A stretch of DNA of 50,508 nucleotides from a virus. Shown here piece after piece: positions 15,147-22,547 of the stretch. Under the pieces are notes generated by a model. The model saw nothing but the letters and a program-made list of their open reading frames with translations. It made no database searches and was not told where the DNA came from. The stretch covers positions 1-50,508 of the IMG/VR virus record IMGVR_UViG_3300013117_000343; one strand, given 5' to 3'. Positions within the stretch are counted from its first letter, which is position 1; each line of letters opens with the position of its first letter. A program made the translations under genes and the position numbers.

Positions 15147-15254
15147 CTAAGCCTTAACTTTTTTATTAGGCGCAAAATCAAATACAGGCCTCCACTTACC
15201 ATTACCCTTAGTAATCTCAAAGTATTTATTGCAATGATAGCAGTTGTTACTCAT
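15147..15254 (-). CDS. Cysteine-pair micro-protein, 35 aa
   Basis: Begins MSNNCYHCNKYFEITKGNGK at ATG 15254, behind AGAGGAG; one CxxC pair and a basic tail. It lies right after the intein-bearing radical SAM gene and may be co-expressed with it. Confidence 0.5.
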   Translation of the reverse strand: MSNNCYHCNKYFEITKGNGKWRPVFDFAPNKKVKA

Positions 15255-15270
15255 TGGCTTCTCCTCTATT

Positions 15271-17304
15271 CTAAATAAAGTTAATATGCTCAGGTGGATT
15301 AAGGTAGTTCCATATGAATGCATTTGTGAAATCATGGCGGCACGAGCCAGCACACATAGTATGCACATCAAAATCTTCCCTCATATACTTAATTATATGC
15401 CAATACCTATCACTATCAATAATCTCTTTTAGAGTATTTTTCTTAAGGTCACCATAACAATAATCACTATTATTGAATAGATAACCACAAGGGTAGCATT
15501 TAGAATTCCCACTAATTTGAAAAATAAGGGGACAATCTACACATCTATCATAAGGTCTCCTACCCTTACTCGCTATCATCCCCCATTTAGGGACAATTTT
15601 AGTCTTATCATTAGATAGCTTCTGAGCTTGTTTCAACACCTCTAACACTCTCTTATTATCATACCAGTTTAAATTAAAGTGGGACATACCCTTACACCCT
15701 GGGTCAGAGAACTGTTTAATTACGAAATAGTCAACTCCCTCTCTTACTGCCCACTTAGCCTCTGGTATTACTTGCTCAAGACAGTCAGGTATAAACACCA
15801 TCTGAAGTCCAATGGTGCACTTATACCCTTTAGTTTTCTTAATATAGATTGCAGAACGGATAGCGGCCTGCACACGCTCCCACTGAGGAACACCATGAAT
15901 GGTTTTATATCCTCCTGAGTCAACGGCAGATAGGTTGAAGCGAAGCCATGTGCAGGTGGAGAGAAGAATTCTTAACTTAGTCTCATCTAAAAAGATACCA
16001 TTTGTTGCAAATCCTATGTCTAACCCCCACTTCTTACCCTCAATACAAGCATCATAGACGGCTGGGTTAAGTGTAGGCTCCCCATCTCCCGTGAGGGTAA
16101 GAGACTTAACTCCCAAGTATGGGGCATCTATAAAAAGTTTAATGAGTATATCTCTTGGTATAACATCCATTGACATCTTTTGATGTATACCATAACAATT
16201 GTGAACACAAAGTCCTTTTGCAATAAATGTATGACTTTCGGTTGTTAGGTCATACACTTCAGTAACTCTTCCGATTGACACAAAATTAACTCTTAATACG
16301 CCCTCAATTTTACAATCAAAAGCTTTTTCAAACTTTCTTGTTATAGCGGGAGTTGTTACTTGCATAAATCTAATACGATTTTCATAACCTTTTGTAACTC
16401 TTACCACTTTTACACTTTTACCATAATCCTCTAACGTGTTTGGAATGTGGAGCTTGTTCAATGACAATGTTATCATATGCAATACAGAAGTGTCGCTATT
16501 AGATATTCTCAAATTGTTTCCGCTTATACTTCCTTCAGCGTCAAAAATACCTCCAAGGTATCCTCTGTAGAAGCTTTGACTTTGCCCCAACAATAAGTCT
16601 TTGTAACTTATAAATTTTTTAAGAAGATGTGTGTGCTCTTTTCCTATTACATAAAGCTTATGCTTACTTCTTTTATAAGAAACAATGAAACCTATATCAA
16701 TTAGGTATTGATAGGCTCTATCAAGGGCTTCTATGTCAATCATGTCCAATCTCATATGATAGGTAGAGTATCTAGGTGATATATTAAATGTGCCATCACC
16801 ATCTATTATTCCTTTTACATAACCTATTTTGTAATCTCTATCTATTAACTGTATAGGTATTTGCTTTCCTATGTAATGAACATCATTATTATTCGTTAGT
16901 TTTCCAGCATCTTTCCATCCTCTATGTTTGACAAGGACTTGGTGGTCTGGAGTAATCTCTAATGTTTCTCCATTTGTAAAGTGCACTACATTGGTGATAG
17001 CCATTCTTTTGTGGATATCTGTAACAGTGGTATATTTTAATCTTCTTTGCTTATGTATATTTCCAATCTCATCAAAACCTATAACAGTGTCCCCAACCTT
17101 GACATCTTTTATTGGCTTTGTGCCCAAAGGTGTGGTTATTGGTGTATCTCCTGTTACACAATAAATACATTTAGCATTACACCTCTTAGTAGCACCAATA
17201 TCTATATGGAGGGGATATATTTTCCAACTGTTTCGGTAGTGGTTATTAACCCTGTCCAGGTGCCATAAGAGTTTACACCCATCAAAAAGGTAGGGGTTAT
17301 CCAC
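15271..17304 (-). CDS. Radical SAM/SPASM enzyme interrupted by an intein
   Basis: A 677-residue precursor: 48 N-terminal host residues, a 321-residue intein (49-369) and 308 C-terminal host residues. Splicing restores RCNAKCIYCYG, the CxxxCxxC loop for the [4Fe-4S]/AdoMet site; the intein sits exactly before the third cysteine. The mature ~356-residue enzyme also has LTGDGEPTLNP, IGFATNG and a C-terminal SPASM-like cysteine set (DRCVDCPL, KCYPCGY, CYGDL, CAGSC), typical of enzymes acting on peptides or carrying auxiliary clusters. Without splicing it should be inactive. GTG start behind GGAGG. Third radical SAM gene of the cassette; substrate unknown. Confidence 0.92.
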   Translation of the reverse strand: MDNPYLFDGCKLLWHLDRVNNHYRNSWKIYPLHIDIGATKRCNAKCIYCVTGDTPITTPLGTKPIKDVKVGDTVIGFDEIGNIHKQRRLKYTTVTDIHKRMAITNVVHFTNGETLEITPDHQVLVKHRGWKDAGKLTNNNDVHYIGKQIPIQLIDRDYKIGYVKGIIDGDGTFNISPRYSTYHMRLDMIDIEALDRAYQYLIDIGFIVSYKRSKHKLYVIGKEHTHLLKKFISYKDLLLGQSQSFYRGYLGGIFDAEGSISGNNLRISNSDTSVLHMITLSLNKLHIPNTLEDYGKSVKVVRVTKGYENRIRFMQVTTPAITRKFEKAFDCKIEGVLRVNFVSIGRVTEVYDLTTESHTFIAKGLCVHNCYGIHQKMSMDVIPRDILIKLFIDAPYLGVKSLTLTGDGEPTLNPAVYDACIEGKKWGLDIGFATNGIFLDETKLRILLSTCTWLRFNLSAVDSGGYKTIHGVPQWERVQAAIRSAIYIKKTKGYKCTIGLQMVFIPDCLEQVIPEAKWAVREGVDYFVIKQFSDPGCKGMSHFNLNWYDNKRVLEVLKQAQKLSNDKTKIVPKWGMIASKGRRPYDRCVDCPLIFQISGNSKCYPCGYLFNNSDYCYGDLKKNTLKEIIDSDRYWHIIKYMREDFDVHTMCAGSCRHDFTNAFIWNYLNPPEHINFI
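16198..17160 (-). mobile_element. Full-size intein with LAGLIDADG homing endonuclease
   Basis: Splice block A starts with Cys1 (CVTGDTPITTPLG, with KVGDTVIGF behind it); block B has NGETLEITPDHQVLV with the conserved His; two LAGLIDADG-type motifs, YVKGIIDGDG (residues 162-171 of the precursor) and YLGGIFDAEG (249-258), form the endonuclease; blocks F/G read VYDLTTESHTFIAKGLCVHN, ending His-Asn, with Cys as the +1 residue. All catalytic positions are present, so splicing and homing look functional. Confidence 0.93.
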
Positions 17305-17587
17305 TTTTCAAATCCTCCATTGCAGCCTTTACAAACTCTTCTGCTATTACATGGATTTGTTTAACTAGTGCTTCCCCCATTTGCATTACATCGGGAGCAC
17401 TAACTATAGAGCCTACAACTTGGCTCATAGACTTATTATCTCCAACTGGTGCTATAGTGAAAAGGATGAAACTCCTAGCTTTTCCAAGAGCACTCACTGC
17501 TTCCTTCATATTCTTATCAAGTGCTATCTTTCTGAGCTCAGGATTATTGTTTGTTATCACTATCCTCTCATCTCTATTCTTATCCAT
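17297..17587 (-). CDS. Hypothetical 96-aa helical protein
   Basis: ATG 17587 is preferred because GAGGAGGGG lies 5 nt upstream; ATG 17608 in the same frame would add seven residues. After a charged start (MDKNRDERIV) the protein is mostly helical with two long amphipathic helices (KEAVSALGKARSFILFTIA and EALVKQIHVIAEEFVKAAME). It overlaps the intein-bearing gene by 8 bases. Function unknown. Confidence 0.6.
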   Translation of the reverse strand: MDKNRDERIVITNNNPELRKIALDKNMKEAVSALGKARSFILFTIAPVGDNKSMSQVVGSIVSAPDVMQMGEALVKQIHVIAEEFVKAAMEDLKSG

Positions 17588-17597
17588 CTTCCCCTCC

Positions 17598-17765
17598 TCA
17601 TTTGACATACTTAATCTCCCTCGTGGGAAACCTAAGAACTAGGTCTTTATTAGCTTCCTCAATTGAGTCAAACTCTTTGCCTGCGGCATCTTGAGAGTTC
17701 TTAGCCACCCACCAAAAGGTTCTGTAAGCATCAACTATCTCCACTATCAGTTTAGTTTGGGTCAT
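17598..17765 (-). CDS. Hypothetical 55-aa protein
   Basis: Starts MTQTKLIVEIVDAYRTFWWV at ATG 17765 with AAGGAG upstream. Strand, helix, strand layout with an acidic middle (GKEFDSIEEANKDL). It overlaps the 79-aa gene by 14 bases. Function unknown. Confidence 0.55.
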   Translation of the reverse strand: MTQTKLIVEIVDAYRTFWWVAKNSQDAAGKEFDSIEEANKDLVLRFPTREIKYVK

Positions 17766-17991
17766 GGTTCTTCTCCTTAAGATAAATGTTTCCAAATTTA
17801 TCCATCATGACTTCGTCTTCGTCTATGCTGTAGCGAGGGAAGCCATACTCACATTGCCAGACGCCTTTACTTAACCTAACTAGAGGTCTCCCACAACTAC
17901 ATTTGGCGTTCCCATCAAAGATTGCGAACCACTGCCCTCCACTTAGCATCTCACTTTTATAATCCCCTTCAAACGGGACTCTCTCACTCAC
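17752..17991 (-). CDS. Small zinc-knuckle protein, 79 aa
   Basis: Contains AKCSCGRPLV and VWQCEYGFPRYS, a CxC plus single Cys arrangement that may be a degenerate zinc ribbon. GTG start just inside the end of the AAA+ ATPase gene. The acidic tail (SIDEDEVMMDK) may bind a partner, conceivably the ATPase. Confidence 0.55.
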   Translation of the reverse strand: MSERVPFEGDYKSEMLSGGQWFAIFDGNAKCSCGRPLVRLSKGVWQCEYGFPRYSIDEDEVMMDKFGNIYLKEKNHDPN

Positions 17992-19081
17992 TCTTCCCCT
18001 CTTTCCTAACCTTCTCTATAACCTTTTCAAAGTCATTACCCATACCAATATCCTGCACAACATTATCCCCCACTATTTTAAAATGCTTTCTCCTATTAAA
18101 TGCATCTTTTCCTTGAAGCTCAGTCTCAACTCCCTTATTAAAGTCATTTAACTCAATAGCCTTCTTCTTACCATAGGCTGCCTTCCTAGCTCCCAACAGG
18201 ATTGCATTTTTAATCTGACCTCCAGTGAGGTCATGGGTAGATAAAATCTCAAAGCAGACACATTTAGCTAACGGTGCCTCTTTAGGGATTAGGTTTCTCC
18301 AGATTTTTGCTCGGGACGCCTTGTCTGGTTTAGTGAACTCAAGCTTAAGACATATCCTTCTTTCAAGTGCGGGGTCTAACTCATGGCTTCTATTAGTGGT
18401 GAGGATACAGGTCCCCTCAAACCGCTCAATCTCGGTGAGGAGGGTATTTATCTCAGCGGCTAGGATAGCTCCCACCTTATTCCTGCTGTATACTAGACTA
18501 TCGCACTCATCTAATATTACTACTGCATCTTTAGAATGGGCAGAGGAAAATGCCTTGGCTATATTCCTCTCTGCCTGTCCTGGGACTGAGCTCTGGATAT
18601 TTTTGGTGCTTAACATTAAATAATCTTTACCAAGAGCCTCCGCAATAGCTTCAGCACACATAGTCTTCCCAGTTCCTGGAGGTCCCCAGAAGAGGAGGAT
18701 AGCACCCTTCCCCTTCTCAATAGTAGAGGCAAACCCCCACTCCTGAAATATCTTCTCACTTATCTCAGCGTTAGATTGGGAGATTGTCTCTAAGATTAAC
18801 TGCTTAACCTTCTCAGGGAGGACTAATATATTCATCATACTATTAACCTTCTTCCTCTTCTTAATCTCCTGTCTCCCTATTACCCTGAACTCGGCTTGGG
18901 TGATATAACTTCGCCCAACATCTAATATGTAATGCTTACCTTGACAATAGCCAGTAATAGTATACTCCTTACCTATGGTGTAACTATGACTACAAGTATT
19001 ACTCATAACCACCACCTTAGTTCCAAGAGGCAGTAACTTAACTGGCAGCTCTGGTCTTCTCAGCCAATCCTCTGAAGTCAT
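17984..19081 (-). CDS. AAA+ ATPase with N-terminal small beta domain
   Basis: A 365-residue ATPase. Residues 10-70 look like a small SH3/KOW-type barrel (LPLGTKVVVMSNTCS to EFRVIGR). The AAA+ core has Walker A GPPGTGKT (133-140), Walker B VVILDECDS (187-195), sensor 1 TTNR (228-231) and an arginine-finger region ALERRI (238-243), closest to FtsH/katanin-like or 26S-type remodelling ATPases. It lacks protease and primase motifs, so it probably remodels a phage or host protein. GAAAGGAGGG precedes the ATG. A 19-codon frame at 19041-19097 (MKGGKDDFRGLAEK), with AAAGGAGG upstream, overlaps its start and might be a leader peptide. Confidence 0.87.
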   Translation of the reverse strand: MTSEDWLRRPELPVKLLPLGTKVVVMSNTCSHSYTIGKEYTITGYCQGKHYILDVGRSYITQAEFRVIGRQEIKKRKKVNSMMNILVLPEKVKQLILETISQSNAEISEKIFQEWGFASTIEKGKGAILLFWGPPGTGKTMCAEAIAEALGKDYLMLSTKNIQSSVPGQAERNIAKAFSSAHSKDAVVILDECDSLVYSRNKVGAILAAEINTLLTEIERFEGTCILTTNRSHELDPALERRICLKLEFTKPDKASRAKIWRNLIPKEAPLAKCVCFEILSTHDLTGGQIKNAILLGARKAAYGKKKAIELNDFNKGVETELQGKDAFNRRKHFKIVGDNVVQDIGMGNDFEKVIEKVRKEGKSE

Positions 19082-19125
19082 CTTTCCCTCCTTTCATTTT
19101 TTCCTCCTTTTTTTAAGTTAAAGCC

Positions 19126-19148
19126 ATAATTTCAATTTTTGAAAATAT
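19126..19148 (-). promoter_or_regulatory. Dispersed 23-bp palindrome, copy 3 (imperfect)
   Basis: Read leftward, ATATTTTCAA, 3 nt, TTGAAATTAT; the left arm is degenerate. It overlaps the last codons and stop of the 117-aa gene and precedes the AAA+ ATPase leader. It keeps the same orientation to transcription as the other copies. Confidence 0.5.
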
Positions 19149-19485
19149 AACTGAAGAGTGAGTTCCACCTACCCCACTTCCTCACCATCTTGATATGCCC
19201 ATTTCTTGCTTCAGCTAACCCACTATAACTAACTTGGTCAACATATTCATGCCCTCTCCCAAACACCATAGTCTCAAAGATAAGTGGAGGTCCCGAAGGG
19301 GAGAAGTTATGGTTTAACTCTAACCCTAACCAGACAGTGGATACCCATCCTCCCCACCAAAGTTTAGTCTGCTCAATAATCTTATACTCACTATTATCCT
19401 CCAAGAGCTTAGCCCACTCCGTCATAGTAAGAGGTCTAAGATACTTATCATAATAACGAGGTCCTAAATTTAAAAAGTTATCCAT
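19132..19485 (-). CDS. Hypothetical 117-aa protein
   Basis: Aromatic-rich, especially Trp (LWWGGWVSTVWLGLELNHN), with a mixed alpha/beta outline and no known motif. The NHNFSPSGPPLIFETMVFG segment suggests a compact globular domain. It starts on a TAATG overlap with the upstream gene. Function unknown. Confidence 0.6.
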   Translation of the reverse strand: MDNFLNLGPRYYDKYLRPLTMTEWAKLLEDNSEYKIIEQTKLWWGGWVSTVWLGLELNHNFSPSGPPLIFETMVFGRGHEYVDQVSYSGLAEARNGHIKMVRKWGRWNSLFSYIFKN

Positions 19486-19838
19486 TATACCTTCCTATAT
19501 AACTGCTTTCCTTTAAGAGTGAGGAAGACCATTTCCCTAATATCATCTACCAACTCTTTCATTTGTGTAGCACTGTTAACATTACACCCATCGTAATCAT
19601 AACAGATGCTGTGAATATTCCTAAGCTGGTCTCTATAATACTCTTTAGAGAAGGGCTTGTAAATATTACAAGGCTTCCCAAACATCTTCTCATCTTTCTT
19701 TTTAGTTAAATACCACTTTTTCTTATGCTGTAATATTCTGTTTGTGTTAGCATTATAGTAAAGCCTAACCTTATTTAAAACTTTCTTTTTGTTCCTCTTA
19801 TAATATTTTCTATCAATTTCTTTTCTGTTCTTAGCCAT
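19485..19838 (-). CDS. Basic helical phage protein, 117 aa
   Basis: The N-terminal 60 residues are strongly basic with a repeated K-x-Y-Y-x-x-N pattern (RKYYKRNKKKVLNK, RLYYNANTNRILQHKKKWY), the arrangement often found ahead of nuclease domains in phage HNH or GIY-YIG proteins. No catalytic core follows; the C-terminal part is acidic/helical. Possibly a DNA-binding remnant or stand-alone adaptor. Confidence 0.55.
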   Translation of the reverse strand: MAKNRKEIDRKYYKRNKKKVLNKVRLYYNANTNRILQHKKKWYLTKKKDEKMFGKPCNIYKPFSKEYYRDQLRNIHSICYDYDGCNVNSATQMKELVDDIREMVFLTLKGKQLYRKV

Positions 19839-19960
19839 TATATACTTTCATCTACTTGAGTGGGTGACTGGCTACCCTTCCCAGTTCTTATCGTGCTTTT
19901 TGTCAGATACGAAAGGAGTTTACCTTTAAACAACTGACTTGGCGTGCAGAACCCACTCAT
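19838..19960 (-). CDS. Possible 40-aa protein
   Basis: Begins MSGFCTPSQLFKGKLLS and ends over the next ATG (TAATG). Ser/Thr/Lys rich with no motif and no clear ribosome binding site. Gene packing and coupling are the main support. Confidence 0.35.
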   Translation of the reverse strand: MSGFCTPSQLFKGKLLSYLTKSTIRTGKGSQSPTQVDESI

Positions 19961-19963
19961 TAT

Positions 19964-20083
19964 TTACTTATGGTTATGGTAGCTTCCAAAAATTGCGGCA
20001 ATTATAATAATAGTCCAAGCTGGATGTAACCACACAAACTCAAATAATCTCTCTATCACCTTATTTGTCCAATGCCAATTCAC
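19964..20083 (-). CDS. Single-pass membrane peptide, 39 aa
   Basis: GTG start at 20083 with GGAGG 8-10 nt upstream. The sequence ends in one membrane helix (HPAWTIIIIAAIFGSYHNHK) after a Trp-rich amphipathic part. Function unknown; one of several tiny membrane proteins in the early block. Confidence 0.55.
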   Translation of the reverse strand: MNWHWTNKVIERLFEFVWLHPAWTIIIIAAIFGSYHNHK

Positions 20084-20098
20084 TTAACAAACCTCCAA

Positions 20099-20488
20099 TT
20101 AATCCACCATTCCCAATCTTTTCATCAATGCCTCTCTCTTCTCTGGAGGCAAATTCTTAAACGCTTTAGTAATAGGGTCATCCTTAGCCCTCACTCCCCT
20201 AACCTTAGTCTTAACTTTAGGCAGATGTGTCCTCCCCTTCCTCAACTTCCCAATACTCTCCCTCAACTCATCCTCACTCATACTTGCAACAGTAGACTGA
20301 TAGCTTGGTGCACTCTCCTGTATAACCTTCCACTCCTTATCCTCTCCCAAGTCAATCAGAGTAGAACCCCCTTTATAAGTCTCAGGCTTCATATAAGTAA
20401 TTCCCATCTCACTCTCCACTACCCAGTTAACAAGAGCCTCAAACACTTCTCCCTCAACTGTCTTACTTATAATATCACCCTTCTTCAT
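20099..20488 (-). CDS. Hypothetical 129-aa protein
   Basis: Start ATG 20488 (a TTG one codon earlier is possible), overlapping the upstream gene end by 14 bases. The N-terminal half is beta-rich (KGDIISKTVEGEVFEALVNW); the C-terminal half is basic and helical (LPKVKTKVRGVRAKDD, LPPEKREALMKRLGM). Its last ten residues look like a peptide that docks on a partner. Function unknown. Confidence 0.6.
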   Translation of the reverse strand: MKKGDIISKTVEGEVFEALVNWVVESEMGITYMKPETYKGGSTLIDLGEDKEWKVIQESAPSYQSTVASMSEDELRESIGKLRKGRTHLPKVKTKVRGVRAKDDPITKAFKNLPPEKREALMKRLGMVD

Positions 20489-20675
20489 CAAACCAACCCT
20501 TCACCAAATCATAAAACTTTTTATCAAAACTCAACACCATTGCTATCTCTTCTACACTCTCGGGCTCAACCTTATCCCCTATAAGTTTGACCAGCATCCC
20601 TCTATACCCACTATCACTCTCATAAACCTTCACCCTCTTATCCTTCAAAGTTACTCTATACATTACTTTCCGCAT
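20475..20675 (-). CDS. Hypothetical 66-aa protein
   Basis: ATG 20675 with GGGAGGTG upstream. Begins MRKVMYRVTLKDKRVKVYES, beta-rich, then acidic and helical. It overlaps genes on both sides. Function unknown. Confidence 0.55.
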   Translation of the reverse strand: MRKVMYRVTLKDKRVKVYESDSGYRGMLVKLIGDKVEPESVEEIAMVLSFDKKFYDLVKGWFDEEG

Positions 20676-20973
20676 GCTTCACCTCCCTCTTAACCACCTC
20701 TCCACAATCTATACACTTAACCAGATGGTGAAGAACCCCTTCTAAAAACTCCATCTCAATTTGGAGCTGGGGATGTTTACAATTCCTCTCCTGTAGGTAG
20801 ACCACATCACAATTATCTCTCTCACTCACCCTAACCACTCTTACCCTATCTAACACCTGACTCTTAAATATATCTCTCGCATAGTTAATTGCGTTCATCT
20901 CTCTCCAAAGCTCTCCCACCACCTCATCGTGGTCTGAGTGTGCTTTTCTTCTTAATACTACGAATGCTGGCAT
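20656..20973 (-). CDS. Hypothetical 105-aa protein with cysteine/histidine cluster
   Basis: Start ATG 20973 is favoured by AAGGAGG. The C-terminal half has NCKHPQLQ and HHLVKCIDCGEVV, together a plausible C-H / C-x2-C zinc site; the N-terminal half is alpha/beta. It overlaps the next gene by 20 bases. Confidence 0.6.
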   Translation of the reverse strand: MPAFVVLRRKAHSDHDEVVGELWREMNAINYARDIFKSQVLDRVRVVRVSERDNCDVVYLQERNCKHPQLQIEMEFLEGVLHHLVKCIDCGEVVKREVKHAESNV

Positions 20974-20975
20974 GT

Positions 20976-21236
20976 TTACCTCCTTATCTTCTGTATTGCC
21001 CAAACTTGTCCTACTCTGTCTAACTTCTTTGTTCTAATCTTGAAATCCGCTTTAACGGCTCTGAAGTTTTGCAAAGCTACTGTTCCAAAAAGTCGGTTTG
21101 GCTCTTCTAAAGTTATCTTAATAGCTTCGCCTACCTTCAAACCTCTAATAACCTCCCATTGAGCGTAGTATTTCCATTTTGCTCTGCCTCCCCAAAGAAC
21201 ATCATCAGCTTTGATTTTCTCCATCTTAATGGTCAT
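20976..21236 (-). CDS. Hypothetical 86-aa beta-rich protein
   Basis: MTIKMEKIKADDVLWGGRAK, later EAIKITLEEPNRLFGTVALQ. Short strands and basic loops suggest a small beta-barrel nucleic-acid binder. AAGGAAG precedes the ATG. It overlaps the 111-aa gene by 11 bases. Function unknown. Confidence 0.55.
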   Translation of the reverse strand: MTIKMEKIKADDVLWGGRAKWKYYAQWEVIRGLKVGEAIKITLEEPNRLFGTVALQNFRAVKADFKIRTKKLDRVGQVWAIQKIRR

Positions 21237-21561
21237 CTCTTCTTCCTTTATGTTTAGTTCTACCCTTAGGTATCTTTACCTTCTTAAACACGGCATCTAA
21301 TAACTTAACATCAGGCACTTCCAATCCCATATACTCAATATAGTATGATAGCTTCTTAATAACCTTCTTATAATAAAATGCCTGATTTCTCCACTTTAGA
21401 GATGTCTTAGAATGCCGAACCATCTTCCTGTGTCGTAGACTTTGGAGCTCATTTAGTATCAAAGGTAGGTTTACCCCTATACATTCATTTAGATTGGGAT
21501 AACTACAATCATAACTATCCTCAATTATACACATATAATTATTGTTATATTTGCATCTCAT
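21226..21561 (-). CDS. Hypothetical 111-aa protein
   Basis: The start ATG 21561 overlaps the TGA of the upstream zinc gene (ATGA). Four cysteines lie in the first 30 residues (MRCKYNNNYMC, DCSYPNLNEC), then a long basic helical region (RHRKMVRHSKTSLKWRNQAF, then KKVIKK) and a Lys/Arg-rich tail. Probably a small nucleic-acid-binding protein. Confidence 0.6.
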   Translation of the reverse strand: MRCKYNNNYMCIIEDSYDCSYPNLNECIGVNLPLILNELQSLRHRKMVRHSKTSLKWRNQAFYYKKVIKKLSYYIEYMGLEVPDVKLLDAVFKKVKIPKGRTKHKGRRDDH

Positions 21562-21740
21562 CTGAAATCCCTTAATTCGGCTGGTGTCATATCCTTTATC
21601 CAACCCATCACCTTTGGCATACACTCTCTACACCTTGCTTTGAATACCCCTTTCTTAACCTCAATATAGTAGTAATCATTTACTCTCACCTTATGCCCAC
21701 AATAAACTCTACCTCTACCCCCTTTAACCCTGATTACCAT
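21558..21740 (-). CDS. Small zinc-binding protein, 60 aa
   Basis: VYCGHKVRVNDYYYIEVKKG then ARCRECMPKVM: C-x2-H and C-x2-C, a plausible zinc ribbon. Basic N-terminus. It overlaps neighbours on both sides. Function unknown. Confidence 0.6.
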   Translation of the reverse strand: MVIRVKGGRGRVYCGHKVRVNDYYYIEVKKGVFKARCRECMPKVMGWIKDMTPAELRDFR

Positions 21741-21849
21741 TATCCTCTTCCTCTTCTCCTATTACCTCTTTCACCTTATGCACCTTAACCTGCACAAGTC
21801 CCTCTTCATCGGTCTCTACCCTCAATATTACCTCAAATAAACCTTTCAT
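21724..21849 (-). CDS. Acidic-tailed small protein, 41 aa
   Basis: Begins MKGLFEVILRVETDEEG and ends GEEEEDNGNQG. The ATG overlaps the previous TGA, with AAGGAGG upstream. A two-stranded start and acidic tail; unknown function, possibly a DNA mimic or partner-docking protein. Confidence 0.5.
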   Translation of the reverse strand: MKGLFEVILRVETDEEGLVQVKVHKVKEVIGEEEEDNGNQG

Positions 21850-21992
21850 CTCCCTATCCTCCTTATATACCACTCATCCATTATGTCAGATAAAGTAACA
21901 TTATGAGTTTCCATTAAATCTACTATCTGTGTAACATTATCTATCTTTCTAGGTTCCCTTATAAACTTATCCTTAATATCTGTCTTAGCCAT
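21846..21992 (-). CDS. Small helical protein, 48 aa
   Basis: Begins MAKTDIKDKFIREPRKID; AAAGGAGG lies before the ATG, and a perfect copy of the dispersed palindrome sits directly upstream of that site. The second half (QIVDLMETHNVTLSDIMDEW) looks like a helix-turn-helix, so a small regulator is possible. Confidence 0.6.
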   Translation of the reverse strand: MAKTDIKDKFIREPRKIDNVTQIVDLMETHNVTLSDIMDEWYIRRIGR

Positions 21993-22005
21993 TATAACCT
22001 CCTTT

Positions 22006-22028
22006 GTAAGTTCAATAATTGAACTTAC
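22006..22028 (-). promoter_or_regulatory. Dispersed 23-bp palindrome, copy 4 (perfect arms)
   Basis: GTAAGTTCAA, 3 nt, TTGAACTTAC: both 10-bp arms are perfectly complementary. Placed between the 83-aa gene stop and the AAAGGAGG of the 48-aa gene. Confidence 0.8.
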
Positions 22029-22031
22029 TCC

Positions 22032-22283
22032 CTAATTATTATTCAACTTAGCAAGCGTAGTATCTACAAAATTTAAGTGTCCCTTACTTATCAACATACA
22101 TATCACCCCACTCGCATATGATAACACATTCAGTGGGTTATCCCCTTTATCACTCGCAAGGGCAATCAACGCCTCCATAACCCCTTTCTTCGCCATCAAC
22201 TTCATAACCTTATTAGCAAGCTTCTTTTGGTCTTTCGTGAGACCACTCCTATTTCCCTCATCCCCAAACTTCAAAGGCTCCAT
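22032..22283 (-). CDS. Hypothetical 83-aa helical protein
   Basis: Begins MEPLKFGDEGNRSGLTKDQK behind GGAGGAG. All-helical appearance with a hydrophobic helix (LNVLSYASGVICMLI). Third gene from the leftward promoter, so expected to be made early. Function unknown. Confidence 0.6.
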   Translation of the reverse strand: MEPLKFGDEGNRSGLTKDQKKLANKVMKLMAKKGVMEALIALASDKGDNPLNVLSYASGVICMLISKGHLNFVDTTLAKLNNN

Positions 22284-22420
22284 CTCAACTCCTCCTGGTC
22301 TTCACCCAATGGTCTTATCTCCACCCTCTGAGCGCCATTTACTTCCATACTCATCCCCAAACTATCCAATGGTTCCACATAGCTCTCCGCAAACAACCAT
22401 CTCATTATATCATCAGGCAC
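22271..22420 (-). CDS. Small acidic protein, 49 aa
   Basis: GTG start at 22420 with GAGGGGG upstream (an ATG five codons in is also possible). Contains DDIMRWLFAESYVEPLDSL and an acidic C-terminus. It overlaps both neighbours (8 and 13 bases). Function unknown. Confidence 0.5.
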   Translation of the reverse strand: MPDDIMRWLFAESYVEPLDSLGMSMEVNGAQRVEIRPLGEDQEELRWSL

Positions 22421-22547
22421 CTTCTACCCCCTCTCTACCAAATACATCAATCATTACCCTATTTGTCCACTTCAACTTCCCATTCGGTTTAATCTTATCA
22501 ACAGGTGGTTTATTTTGATATGCTAAATATTTATCCAACTTATCCAT
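22413..22547 (-). CDS. First leftward gene, 44 aa
   Basis: Begins MDKLDKYLAYQNKPPVDKIK, 144 bases downstream of the leftward promoter -10 box. GGGGTGAG precedes the ATG. Being first in the early operon, it is a candidate host-takeover peptide; no motif supports a specific role. Confidence 0.55.
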   Translation of the reverse strand: MDKLDKYLAYQNKPPVDKIKPNGKLKWTNRVMIDVFGREGVEGA

